A stretch of 11,132 nucleotides of DNA, taken from assembly GCA_964359085.1 (NCBI GenBank), contig CAYHRT010000131.1, forward strand, positions 1 to 11,132. Direction: 5' to 3'. Of this stretch, positions 1-7,925 are shown piece by piece. The notes below the pieces were generated by a model. It did not search any database. It saw only the letters and a list, made by a program, of their open reading frames with translations, and was not told where the DNA came from. This stretch comes from GWA2-49-15 sp964359085. GTDB taxonomy: Bacteria > Bdellovibrionota > Bacteriovoracia > Bacteriovoracales > Bacteriovoracaceae. The first letter of the stretch is position 1, and every line of letters begins with the position of its first letter. A program made the position numbers and the translations under genes.

Positions 1-1598
1 ATCTGCTTTAAAAAATGCTTGGCCAGAGTGGTATCGTTACTGATCTCTGTAGCTGTTAGGACATCACTTGAACTGACCACACGATCGTTTCCAGTCATAT
101 TTAACTTTCTTTCATACATGGCACGATTGGCCGTCTGGATCAGCAATTGTCTCAAGTTGTCTCCCTGAGACAGGTCACCTACGCTACTCTTATTATTGAG
201 GGCGGTATTTCCAGTTGCATGCTCAAAAAGATAGGGTCTGGAATTAGAGTTATTATCACTCTGAAATTTTTGGTCATTAAGCCAAGTTTTGATCGCCTCT
301 CGATGACCGGTAATGTCACCACTCGCTAAACTATTAAGCGAATTGAGAGCTGTAGCACCTAAGACATAATCACTCGACAAGGAAAATTGCCGTACTGGCG
401 CTGGGGCCGTTGGCACGGCCGGTGCAACTGGTTCGACAATATTCAGACTCCCTCGAAGCGAAACTCGAAGGGCATTTTCTGCTGCGCTATCATGGCCCGA
501 TTCAGAGACAAGCTGAGAACATTGCTCCACTGACTCACGTCGCTCTGTTGCATTTCCGGTAAAACTGGACCCGTAACCTGTACTCCCATTTGTAATATCA
601 GTATTGATCTCACTGGATGTCGACCCGCTCCCTGGGCCGGTGCCAAAACGAGCAGCACGTTGGGCACAATCAATCGCCTTCAGATGTTTCTTCTTGATCG
701 TTTCTCCAAAAGTATTGAGAGCATCGGCCTGCATGAGCAACGAATGGTCATCTTTTAATGGGGATGCCGTCAAGATATCACGATAACTTTTGAGGGCCTT
801 CTCGGCCTCCCCTTTAGCTGCCGTTTGCTCAGGAACACTTAGTCCGCTCTTTTTGAACTTATGACCGTAGTAAAAGGCCTTCCCGAAATTATTTAAAACT
901 TTGACTAATTCTGGAAGTTTCCCTGCATCAGTCGTCGTATTGCCGGTTCCCTTTAAAATAGCACAAAAATGCTCGATAGCAGGGTCGGGAGTTGCGGTAC
1001 ATTTTGCAGTTAAGCTTTCGGCCAATCTTCCGTCGGCAGGAGGGTTGGGCCCAGTCAGGAGGGTGATAAGTTCACTTTGCGAACCAAGCAGTTTATTGAT
1101 CGTCTGCTCCATCCCATAAATACTCTTGGCATCATCCCTGGCCTTGTCCATCCTCTCATTCAACTTGCTCAATACAGCGGCATCTTGGATTTCAAAGAAG
1201 CTCTTTTTTGGGGCATCGGTATTATCAGGGTTGGTCATACATTTAGTCCGATCATCTGACTTCTTGTACAGATCGCAATGCTTCTCATTTGTCAGGTAGG
1301 CCAGATTTGCAAGATGACGATTACGCAGCAGTTCCATCCCTTCGATCAGGGCCTTCTGAGCGAGAAGTTTGGCGCGTTTTTCTTCCAACTCACTTATTTT
1401 CGTGATCGACGTGTCACCGTCAACAGTGATGGGACGTGCCCGCAGAAACTGATCAACGGCCGCCAAATCACTTTCATAGTTCTCACACGTTTTGGCCGAA
1501 AATCTGGTCTCGGACTGGGCCTGATTCATAATAAGACACAGACTGACGAGAATACCTGGTACGCATCTGGCCCAATGAATACTTTTGTGCTGACTCAT
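1..1598 (-). CDS. Large secreted protein of unknown function (C-terminus beyond window)
   Basis: Reading the minus strand from ATG at 1598 gives 532 codons without a stop, running off the left edge, so the end of the gene is not seen. The start is firm: an in-frame TAG lies shortly upstream and a GAGGG Shine-Dalgarno (1607-1611) sits 8 bases before the ATG. Residues 1-29 form a Sec signal peptide: a basic start, a hydrophobic core around VPGILVSLCLIM, and a likely cut after AQS. The mature part looks largely helical and charged to about residue 315. A Gly/Ser/Thr-rich linker (about 319-348) and a Pro/Ala-rich linker (about 389-402) follow, then another folded-looking segment. Mature cysteines are at 38, 108, 120, 200, 212, 311 and 360, consistent with periplasmic or exported disulfides. 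I recognise no family. It lies 186 bases downstream of the GHL10 gene on the same strand. That it is a real gene is well supported; its function is unknown. Confidence 0.85.
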   Translation of the reverse strand, partial: MSQHKSIHWARCVPGILVSLCLIMNQAQSETRFSAKTCENYESDLAAVDQFLRARPITVDGDTSITKISELEEKRAKLLAQKALIEGMELLRNRHLANLAYLTNEKHCDLYKKSDDRTKCMTNPDNTDAPKKSFFEIQDAAVLSKLNERMDKARDDAKSIYGMEQTINKLLGSQSELITLLTGPNPPADGRLAESLTAKCTATPDPAIEHFCAILKGTGNTTTDAGKLPELVKVLNNFGKAFYYGHKFKKSGLSVPEQTAAKGEAEKALKSYRDILTASPLKDDHSLLMQADALNTFGETIKKKHLKAIDCAQRAARFGTGPGSGSTSSEINTDITNGSTGYGSSFTGNATERRESVEQCSQLVSESGHDSAAENALRVSLRGSLNIVEPVAPAVPTAPAPVRQFSLSSDYVLGATALNSLNSLASGDITGHREAIKTWLNDQKFQSDNNSNSRPYLFEHATGNTALNNKSSVGDLSQGDNLRQLLIQTANRAMYERKLNMTGNDRVVSSSDVLTATEISNDTTLAKHFLKQ

Positions 1599-1606
1599 AG
1601 TTAAAA

Positions 1607-1611
1607 CCCTC
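1607..1611 (-). promoter_or_regulatory. Shine-Dalgarno for the secreted protein starting at 1598
   Basis: GAGGG on the minus strand lies 8 bases from the ATG. It fixes the start of the left-edge gene. It sits inside a short overlapping open frame that begins at 1671 in another frame. Confidence 0.6.
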
Positions 1612-1784
1612 AGTTCCCCAGCCTAACAATTCTGCTCTGCTGTCATTATCGTCTAACTGGAGCATTTTCATTAGGTATTCCCTCTAGCGATGCAAGGATT
1701 TTGACAAAAACCAATATATTTCAAGTGGTTGGTAAAGTTGCAAGAAATCTCAAGGGTGACGATAAGTGCCCATTTTCTGGGCCA

Positions 1785-2960
1785 CTAAAAGGGGAAGAGG
1801 AGTCTGCGCGCCTCTTCAAAATAATTCATCCCTTCCCAGGTGCCATAGCTGAAAAATTGCATGCCTGCGGCCCAGGTCGATTGTCGTACTGCCTCTACAA
1901 TCGACACGTGGTTGCTCCAAAGATTGAGATTGGCGAGGCGATAGGAAGCAATACCAGCGGAAAAACTACCGCCCAAATTAAGGCCGTCTTGAAGGTAATC
2001 CAGCCAACAGTTGGGGCAGTTGCCATCAAGTCCTCCCGACATTTCTGGGGCGGTCGTCCACTGATAATTCATGGCCATTATTTGATCAATGAAACCGAGT
2101 CTAAGCCAAAGGGGCGCATCCTGAAAAACGGCATCGTGGCCATTCCAAATTCCCCAGTTATATTTTCCAATAGCAGCGATGCTGAGCGTGACATCGGACC
2201 TGGTGCGATTAATGGTCACACGAATAAGCGACACGGCCTGAGTCACCATCTCCCGCCGCCATTCATCCCAGCTGGCAAAGCCTGGTGGGACACCTTTGGA
2301 AAATGGATGTTCGAAATCGTAGAGAAATTCTCCATAACCGCCATCGCCTTCTTTCTCCACATCAGGACTCATATCAGTCCAACGATATTCGTTCCAACGG
2401 ATGTAATCCAAATGCACGCCATCGACGGCATAGTGGGAGACAAAATCACCGATGAGCTGGGCCAAATATTCCCGGACCTCGCGAATACCGGGAGAAAGGC
2501 AGAAAAATTTCGGCATGACGGTGCCGACTTTATCGGTCGCGATCCAGGCGGGATGACGCATGGCCGGACTCCCGGGAGCATTGCTAAAGGCCTCGAAGCT
2601 GTTGAACCAAGCATGAAAGGCCAAGCCACGCTTATGGGCCTCCGACAGGGCGAACGCCACAGGATCAAAACCTGGTGCTTGCTCGCCAGAATATTTGCCC
2701 CAGGGCTCGAAGGCCGAGGGGTAGTAGGCCGTGCCGCTCTGGCGGACCTGCCAAAGGACGGTATTGAGTCCGGCCTTTTTCACATTATCTAAGATCTTGC
2801 CAATTCTGATTTTGAGTTTTTCGCCTCGTAAAATTTCTCCCCGTTCCTGAAAAATCTCCCATGTGATAACCCAGATACCACGGAACTCAGTTGAACTACT
2901 CTGGGATGCGTGAGGAAATAAAAGGAGTATCGAGAAAAAGATCGTGGCGGCGAGTTTCAC
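1785..2960 (-). CDS. Secreted GHL10/DUF187-family glycoside hydrolase
   Basis: This 391-residue protein fits the glycosyl-hydrolase-like 10 family (DUF187, PF02638), TIM-barrel enzymes that include E. coli DigH/YddW, which acts on stem-peptide-free peptidoglycan glycan strands. Residues 1-23 are a signal peptide without a lipobox cysteine, so the enzyme should be soluble in the periplasm or exported, unlike lipoprotein DigH. Family landmarks are in the expected order: EFRGIWV near 25-31 (first strand), NTVLWQVR at 66-73, FHAWFN at 115-120, DGVHLDYIRW at 180-189 with acidic residues D180 and D185 in the probable active site, and IMAMNYQW at 294-301. Length is close to a full catalytic domain with no added binding module. 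The start is GTG at 2960, overlapping the stop of the upstream membrane-protein gene as GTGA, with GGAG 7 bases before it, so translation is probably coupled. The family assignment is strong; peptidoglycan as substrate is inferred from relatives, and the enzyme could act on self or on foreign walls. Confidence 0.9.
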   Translation of the reverse strand: MKLAATIFFSILLLFPHASQSSSTEFRGIWVITWEIFQERGEILRGEKLKIRIGKILDNVKKAGLNTVLWQVRQSGTAYYPSAFEPWGKYSGEQAPGFDPVAFALSEAHKRGLAFHAWFNSFEAFSNAPGSPAMRHPAWIATDKVGTVMPKFFCLSPGIREVREYLAQLIGDFVSHYAVDGVHLDYIRWNEYRWTDMSPDVEKEGDGGYGEFLYDFEHPFSKGVPPGFASWDEWRREMVTQAVSLIRVTINRTRSDVTLSIAAIGKYNWGIWNGHDAVFQDAPLWLRLGFIDQIMAMNYQWTTAPEMSGGLDGNCPNCWLDYLQDGLNLGGSFSAGIASYRLANLNLWSNHVSIVEAVRQSTWAAGMQFFSYGTWEGMNYFEEARRLLFPF

Positions 2961-3412
2961 TTAAATACTCCGCGAAAACTCAAACCAAGAAAGAGCGCAA
3001 TCAGCCCAAAAGAAAATCCTACGTAAAAGGCCAGAAAGACTCGGTTAGAACATTTGCCGACGACCGCAATGCCAGCATTGTCATCCACCAATTTTTTGCG
3101 CTGAAAAACAGGCACAAAACACCAGAGATTGGCGGACACTGCTCCCAGTCCTGCGGCAATTTTAACAAAGTGGAGCAGAGTTAACTGAATAAAAAAAACT
3201 TGCATGGCCCCGGTAATCAAAACTCCCAAGACGATGGGAAATTCGACAAATTTATCGATGCTATAATGGAGTTGCGCCACGGGGGCAGTCATGGTCTGAT
3301 CTCTTTTGGCGGTGAATTCCAAAATCATCTCAACTGCCACACAGCCTCCCCAGAGGCCAATAAAAATTAAATGGAGAAGAATAAGTGCTGTCATTTGAAA
3401 ATAGCATGACAT
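2957..3412 (-). CDS. Small integral membrane protein with four predicted helices
   Basis: A 151-residue, strongly hydrophobic protein with four apparent membrane spans at about 7-28, 56-76, 78-103 and 124-147. Between spans 1 and 2 is a polar loop (about 33-54), and between 3 and 4 a basic loop (about 104-123). Histidines H14, H50 and H81 lie in or next to the first three spans, a layout seen in small haem-binding four-helix membrane proteins, but no family motif confirms this. The gene ends inside the start of the GHL10 gene (GTGA, 4 shared bases), so the two are probably made together. The ATG at 3412 has no clear Shine-Dalgarno; the internal ATG at codon 7 is an alternative that keeps all four spans. 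It is transcribed divergently from the amidotransferase operon, with only 80 bases between the two starts. Function is unknown. Confidence 0.8.
   Translation of the reverse strand: MSCYFQMTALILLHLIFIGLWGGCVAVEMILEFTAKRDQTMTAPVAQLHYSIDKFVEFPIVLGVLITGAMQVFFIQLTLLHFVKIAAGLGAVSANLWCFVPVFQRKKLVDDNAGIAVVGKCSNRVFLAFYVGFSFGLIALFLGLSFRGVFK
2968..2971 (-). promoter_or_regulatory. Shine-Dalgarno deciding the GTG start of the GHL10 gene
   Basis: GGAG on the minus strand is 7 bases from GTG 2960 and lies inside the last codons of the upstream membrane-protein gene. It supports the non-ATG start and the 4-base GTGA overlap as a coupled translation junction. Confidence 0.6.
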
Positions 3413-3481
3413 ATCTTTGAGTGAACGGCAAAAAATACCTGAGCGTCCAACATCCCTGCCATTTTTGTTAAAATTCTTAAG

Positions 3482-3487
3482 AAGGAG
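3482..3487 (+). promoter_or_regulatory. Shine-Dalgarno for the amidotransferase gene
   Basis: AAGGAG 5 bases before ATG 3493 is a strong site. It puts cysteine at position 2, as class II amidotransferases require. I found no convincing -35/-10 pair in the 80-base divergent spacer (3413-3492). Confidence 0.7.
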
Positions 3488-3492
3488 AACCT

Positions 3493-4383
3493 ATGTGTCG
3501 TTTTTTGGCCTACAAAGGCCGTGCCCTGCTCATGGATGAGATCTTATATGGCCCCAAAAATTCCCTGATCTGCCAGTCGATCAATGCCCATGAAATGGAA
3601 GAACCGTTAAATGGCGATGGTTTCGGAATTGGTTGGTACACTCATGAACTCTCTGACTTCCCCGGACTCTTTACCTCAATCCGTCCGGCCTGGAATGATC
3701 GCAACCTTCGCTATTTGGCGCAAAAAATTAAGAGCAAATGTTTTTTTGCCCATGTTCGTGCTGCCAGCAAGGGTGAGGTTAATGAATCCAACTGCCATCC
3801 CTTCCATTATAAAAAATTTCTTTTTATGCACAATGGGGATATTGAGGGATTTTCCGTCATCAAACGCTTTTTGCGACGTGAACTCTCGGACGAAATCTAT
3901 GACTGGATTCGAGGTCAAACTGATAGCGAGCATTTTTTTGCCCTCTTTATTGATCACCTAAAAAGTATCTGTGAAAATCCTGGTCTTGAAGATATAGTCA
4001 TGGCCTTCAAAAAAACCTTGACCAAAATTGACGAGGTGAAACGGGAAAACGGCGCCGAAGGCTGTACCTATATTAATTGTGCTCTCACCGATGGCAAGCA
4101 CATGGTGGCCGTTCGTTACGTTTCTGATTTAAAAGAAAAGGCTTCAACTCTCTACTATGCTGAGGGAGCACGTTTCGAATGCCATAATGGTATTTGTCAC
4201 ATGGTGGACGCTCATAGTCCCGAGCATGCCGTCTTAGTTGTTTCAGAAAAACTTACCAGCATTGAAAAAGATTGGAAGGAAATTCCCACCAACCACATGA
4301 TCACGGTTGACGAGGACTTAAAGGTGAATATTATCCCACTCACCGAAGGTGTGGTTTCAGCGGAAACTAAAAAGGCCGTGTAG
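3493..4383 (+). CDS. Class II glutamine amidotransferase domain protein (YafJ/GATase_4 type)
   Basis: A 296-residue stand-alone Ntn-type amidotransferase. It starts MCRFLAY, so removal of Met exposes Cys2 as the N-terminal nucleophile that hydrolyses glutamine to glutamate and ammonia. Family motifs follow in order: NGDGFGIGWY (40-49), FAHVRAAS (85-92), HPF (102-104), HNGDI (113-117, oxyanion/substrate region) and GQTDSE (141-146, glutamine binding). This matches the YafJ/EgtC-like group (PF13230) rather than PurF, GlmS or AsnB, because no synthase or phosphoribosyl domain follows. The remaining roughly 150 residues complete the fold and end in an ordinary tail. The acceptor of the ammonia, or the gamma-glutamyl bond cut (as EgtC does in ergothioneine synthesis), is unknown; no egtB or egtD-like gene is in view. 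An MFS gene follows after 8 bases, so the two form an operon. The cytoplasm is its expected location, as there is no signal peptide. Confidence 0.92.
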   Translation: MCRFLAYKGRALLMDEILYGPKNSLICQSINAHEMEEPLNGDGFGIGWYTHELSDFPGLFTSIRPAWNDRNLRYLAQKIKSKCFFAHVRAASKGEVNESNCHPFHYKKFLFMHNGDIEGFSVIKRFLRRELSDEIYDWIRGQTDSEHFFALFIDHLKSICENPGLEDIVMAFKKTLTKIDEVKRENGAEGCTYINCALTDGKHMVAVRYVSDLKEKASTLYYAEGARFECHNGICHMVDAHSPEHAVLVVSEKLTSIEKDWKEIPTNHMITVDEDLKVNIIPLTEGVVSAETKKAV

Positions 4384-4391
4384 GCAAGGCA

Positions 4392-5561
4392 ATGACAGAA
4401 ACAACTGCGAAACCCAACTTTCCGCTGGCCCTGATTGTTTCCTCTTTCGTCAACAAATGTGGAAATCTGGGGCTTGCGCTACTTCCGATGTTGCTGATTG
4501 AGAAGAATTTTCCCGTGGGAACTTCGAGCTTGATTATGGGAGCAACCAAGGCGGCGGGCCCTATCGCGATTTTTTTCAGCGGCAACGTCATCGGATATGT
4601 CGGTTCAATGACTGCACTTATCAGTTCATTTTTATTGAGCGCCTTGGCTTTGGGCCTACTGCCTTTTATGAGTCAGGGCATTTTTTTAGGTCTGGCGGCG
4701 GTTGGGGCCAACGTGGCCAATAACATCTACAACCCGGCCGTTCGCACCTTGATTAAGGAATCTTCGACACCTAAACAGCTGACAATAACCCTGGCCTGGC
4801 TGCGCTCGGCAAGCAATCTCGGGCAAGTCGTCTCCTCAGTCTTGACCATCCTTGCGGGGACGATGGGACTGGCCATTTTTTTCCTCTTTGACAGTGCCAC
4901 CTCGCTGGCCGCGGCCTTGATCGGAAAATTCTTCATTCCCAAAACAAACTTTACAAAAGGCGCCCCTTCCCTTGCCCAAGATGCCCAATCTTCTGCCACT
5001 CCGGGTTACTATGCCTATGCCGTGATCATGGCCGTAAATTATCTGATTTATGAACTTGGAATGTTAAGTTTCTCGGCCCTCTCCAAAATCCACTTTGGCG
5101 ACGAGGGTATTAAGGCCTTTGGCATGGCCATGTTTATCAACACTTTCTTATGTGGTATTTTCGCCGTTGTTGCCGCCAAATATCTGACCAATGCCAAACT
5201 CTGGACTATGCTCGGCTTTATTCTCATTTTCGCAGGTGCTCTTCTTTTTATTATTCTGCCCAAAAGTTTCCCACTGCTGGCCTTGTGCACCCTTCTTCTA
5301 ACCCTCGGTGAAATCGTAACGGCCGTCTTCACGCAACCCCTTCTTTTGCACCATTGCGGCGGAAAACTCGGGCAGATTCATTACGGTCGAGGCCTCACCA
5401 TTCAAAAACTGGGGAGTCTCCTGGCCGGCGTGATTCTCTTCCCCATCATTATCCACGGAGCGTTTCCCTGGGCCCCGTTTGTCCTGGCGTTTGGAACATT
5501 TTTCATTTTACTTTATTACCTACCCGATAACTTCTTTGCCAAAGCACCGCGAGCTATCTAG
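4392..5561 (+). CDS. MFS-type membrane transporter
   Basis: A 389-residue polytopic membrane protein with about 11-12 hydrophobic spans split into two halves by a hydrophilic loop at about 184-205, the size and layout of a major facilitator superfamily carrier. Small-residue-rich helices are visible at about 49-63 and 74-92, with a short basic loop after helix 4 (around NPAVRTLIKE, 114-123). I see no motif that gives the substrate. The ATG follows the amidotransferase stop by 8 bases with AAGG just before it (4386-4389), so expression is probably coupled to that gene, and the carrier may move the amidotransferase's substrate or product; that link is inference from context only. The 3' end overlaps the convergent gene by 8 bases. 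Confidence 0.85.
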   Translation: MTETTAKPNFPLALIVSSFVNKCGNLGLALLPMLLIEKNFPVGTSSLIMGATKAAGPIAIFFSGNVIGYVGSMTALISSFLLSALALGLLPFMSQGIFLGLAAVGANVANNIYNPAVRTLIKESSTPKQLTITLAWLRSASNLGQVVSSVLTILAGTMGLAIFFLFDSATSLAAALIGKFFIPKTNFTKGAPSLAQDAQSSATPGYYAYAVIMAVNYLIYELGMLSFSALSKIHFGDEGIKAFGMAMFINTFLCGIFAVVAAKYLTNAKLWTMLGFILIFAGALLFIILPKSFPLLALCTLLLTLGEIVTAVFTQPLLLHHCGGKLGQIHYGRGLTIQKLGSLLAGVILFPIIIHGAFPWAPFVLAFGTFFILLYYLPDNFFAKAPRAI

Positions 5562-6705
5562 ATAAGCCTACATCCTCGTAATGCCAAAAAGCCGGATGCC
5601 GGTCGAGTTCCGCTTCTTCCTCACTTCTAACGGTAAAGTTACTCCCAAAGGTCGGGCAGGTGGCGGGATAGTGAGTGCTAAAAAAGCTGGCAAAGGTTGG
5701 CGCATGACCTGCGGCCTTTTGCTGGCGCCACCATTCATCTTTCTCTAATACTTTGTTCGGTAAGTTGGGATTGTCTCTGAGCAAGGCCTGATAGTTATTT
5801 TCCAGCTCGTCGATATTTTCAGAACGCAAGTTCATCTCACTGGCGTCTGAGGGGAGATAGCTTGTGGAAGCCAAATCATAGGTGACGCATTTAAAATGAG
5901 AGGTCACGACATGACTCGTACTGTGAAAAATCAACCACTCCGAGGTTTGGGTGGCCACGCTATTTTCCTGCTCACAGTAGCTGACAATAATTTGATTGCC
6001 TGAGATCTCAAACCCAATGGTTGAGGCCTTGCGCTGATAGGAGTACGGATCGGAATCAAGATGACCGAGACCCCTCTGAACACAGTAGCTTCCTGAAGGA
6101 ACCTCACGGCCCTCAAAGGCCAGGGCCTCCACACGAGATGCCATACTACGCCAAGGACACTCCGCCCGTGCCAAAGGAATGATGATGGGCCCCTCAGGCA
6201 AGAGTCGGCGCTGATCACGTGCCAGACTACGATATTTGTTCAAAATAAATCGCAAGAGTCGTGCCTTAGTGGCGTCGGTTGCCGGATCTTGGGCGGCGCT
6301 CAAACGTTTATACTCCTGCCAGGTCTGTTGCACTTGCCCGTTCAAAATAAATCGGGATAAAAAGGAAAATTTGTTATGCCAAGGATGCTCGTGGAAATGG
6401 GCACTGACGGTTCGTGCCCGATAGCGCTGATAATCTTTTCGCGCCAATTCTTTCACCGCCTCATAGGCAATAATAATATGGGCCACAGCGCGCTGGCAGG
6501 GGGTTCGATAGCGTAGTCCCGAAGGGGTGGCCTCGGCAGCGAGGACTTGGGAAATTCGAGTGGTCAGCTTACTTACTGCCTCGGTGCCTTCCCAGCCGCT
6601 CAAGTAGGAGCAATCTCCTTCAATGGCCTGGGTTGGCAGTGAAGAGAACACAATAAAGCACCATAGAAGAGCAAAAAGTTCGGGGAACCTAAGTAATATA
6701 CTCAT
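5554..6705 (-). CDS. Secreted cysteine-containing protein of unknown function
   Basis: The start at ATG 6705 gives 383 residues beginning MSILLRF, followed by a clear signal peptide core (ELFALLWCFIVFSSL) and a likely cut after PTQA. Longer starts exist in frame (ATG 6711, TTG 6741), but none has a Shine-Dalgarno and they would put extra residues before the signal peptide. The mature part has about seven cysteines (in the contexts GDCSY, TPCQR, AECPW, SYCVQ, SYCEQ, FKCVT and ATCPT), suggesting disulfides. The first third is helical and basic, the middle (about 180-290 of the mature chain) is richer in beta-prone segments, and the tail is acidic. I recognise no family. The 3' end is convergent with the MFS gene and overlaps it by 8 bases; upstream lies the DUF4143 ATPase gene on the same strand, 57 bases away. 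Confidence 0.8.
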   Translation of the reverse strand: MSILLRFPELFALLWCFIVFSSLPTQAIEGDCSYLSGWEGTEAVSKLTTRISQVLAAEATPSGLRYRTPCQRAVAHIIIAYEAVKELARKDYQRYRARTVSAHFHEHPWHNKFSFLSRFILNGQVQQTWQEYKRLSAAQDPATDATKARLLRFILNKYRSLARDQRRLLPEGPIIIPLARAECPWRSMASRVEALAFEGREVPSGSYCVQRGLGHLDSDPYSYQRKASTIGFEISGNQIIVSYCEQENSVATQTSEWLIFHSTSHVVTSHFKCVTYDLASTSYLPSDASEMNLRSENIDELENNYQALLRDNPNLPNKVLEKDEWWRQQKAAGHAPTFASFFSTHYPATCPTFGSNFTVRSEEEAELDRHPAFWHYEDVGLSR

Positions 6706-6762
6706 ACACATCGTTATCGGGAAATGCTGGAAAAAATTCAATCAACTAAAAGAGTCGTAACC

Positions 6763-7917
6763 CTATTGCATTTCAAAATACTTGCGCCAATTGCAGATCT
6801 GAACATTTTCATAAGAAAAATCTTCAGATCCATTATAGATCAAATACTGGCCATTGCTCTTGGACTCATTCCTTTTTAAAAATTCCAGTCCTCTAATCCA
6901 CTCACTTTGAAAAGTCTGTCCATATTTGATTTCAAAAAGTTTCAGGTGTTGGCCATCCTCTTCAATCAAATCAACTTCATTTCTCTTCTGATCACGGTAA
7001 AAATAATACGGAGGCTGCTCTCCAACATTCAAGCTATTTTTATAAAACTCGCTCACAATAAAATTTTCAAAGATATGCCCCAAGAGAGGATGATTTTCCA
7101 GTTGCTCAATATTACGGATATTGAGAATCGTGCAAAGAACGCCTGTATCGTAGAAGTAAAGTTTCGGGGTTTTAATATAGCGCTTGTTGAAATTGACAAA
7201 ATATGGGGGGAGAAGAAAACAGATATAGCTAGCGCACATCAAAGATATCCAGGACATTGCTGTGGGGGTTTTTACCCCACAATCATTTCCAAGTTGCGTA
7301 TAATTTATGGTCTGGGCCGCTCTCCCCCCTGTTAATCTCAAAAAACGTTCAAATAAGATGAGATCACCAATATTAATTATCTCTCGCACATCCCGTTCAA
7401 TATAGCTTTTGATGTACTGCTGGTACCACTCATAAGGGTTAAGATGATCCTTATGAATTCGAGGGTATCCACCTTGGAGCATCAACTCTAAGGTAGATCT
7501 TTCCTTATTTTTTGCTTCTTGAATAAGCTCGCGATAAGAGAGTGGCATCAGCTCAAAAATTCTTGTCCTACCAGAAAGTGTTTGTGAAATTTTTTCCGTC
7601 AAAAGCAATTGGTGAGAACCTGTGAGAATAAACTTTTGCTTCCCCTCATCCGTAATTGTTTGAATATAAGACAAAATATCAGGGGCCCGTTGAACCTCAT
7701 CGATAATAGCTAACTCAGGCAGACCCGAAAGTAGACTGCGAGGATCATCGATGGCACGCCTTCTTACATCTAAATCCTCTAACGAAATATATTTCGCTTG
7801 AGGAAAACACATCTTTGCCAAGGTTGTTTTGCCAGACTGCCGCGGTCCAACCAACGTAATAGTTGGGTATTTCTGGATGGATTGGATCACAAAGGGGAAT
7901 AGAGAACGGTTGTACAT
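6763..7917 (-). CDS. AAA_14/DUF4143-family ATP-binding protein
   Basis: A 384-residue protein of the widespread AAA_14 plus DUF4143 family. The N-terminal ATPase shows Walker A GPRQSGKT (24-31), Walker B LAIIDEVQ (69-76) and a sensor-like ILTGS (97-101), then the family-typical MPLSYRE (124-130) and YIERDVREI (172-180). A winged-helix-like segment at about 205-240 contains the usual LLPPY. The C-terminal part has LGHIFENFIVSE (279-290) and NEVDL (313-317), followed by EIK (329-331), a spacing that resembles a PD-(D/E)XK nuclease-type fold. Length is normal and nothing is broken. The molecular role of this family is poorly defined, and it is often found in mobile or accessory DNA. The gene is more AT-rich than the genes to its left, consistent with transfer. 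ATG 7917 has no Shine-Dalgarno, but a promoter lies immediately upstream. Confidence 0.92.
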   Translation of the reverse strand: MYNRSLFPFVIQSIQKYPTITLVGPRQSGKTTLAKMCFPQAKYISLEDLDVRRRAIDDPRSLLSGLPELAIIDEVQRAPDILSYIQTITDEGKQKFILTGSHQLLLTEKISQTLSGRTRIFELMPLSYRELIQEAKNKERSTLELMLQGGYPRIHKDHLNPYEWYQQYIKSYIERDVREIINIGDLILFERFLRLTGGRAAQTINYTQLGNDCGVKTPTAMSWISLMCASYICFLLPPYFVNFNKRYIKTPKLYFYDTGVLCTILNIRNIEQLENHPLLGHIFENFIVSEFYKNSLNVGEQPPYYFYRDQKRNEVDLIEEDGQHLKLFEIKYGQTFQSEWIRGLEFLKRNESKSNGQYLIYNGSEDFSYENVQICNWRKYFEMQ

Positions 7918-7925
7918 ATCTAATA

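Noticed and set aside
1709..1733. Possible intrinsic terminator after the GHL10 gene (AACCA/TGGTT stem followed by Ts on the minus strand)
   Set aside because: The stem is only 5 AT/GC mixed pairs with a 12-base loop and could easily occur by chance; too weak to annotate.
1701..2792. Long plus-strand open frame (about 363 codons) antisense to the GHL10 gene
   Set aside because: It begins with TTG, has no Shine-Dalgarno, and its product has no domain, whereas the minus strand carries an unmistakable GHL10 enzyme. It is a high-GC shadow frame.
4381..4392. The string TAGGCAAGGCAA occurs here and again near 9417-9428
   Set aside because: Twelve bases shared between an operon junction and a spacer, with no symmetry or further copies noticed, is likely chance.
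6907..7335. Plus-strand open frame of 142 codons inside the DUF4143 gene
   Set aside because: It lies wholly antisense to a complete, motif-bearing ATPase and shows no coding features of its own.
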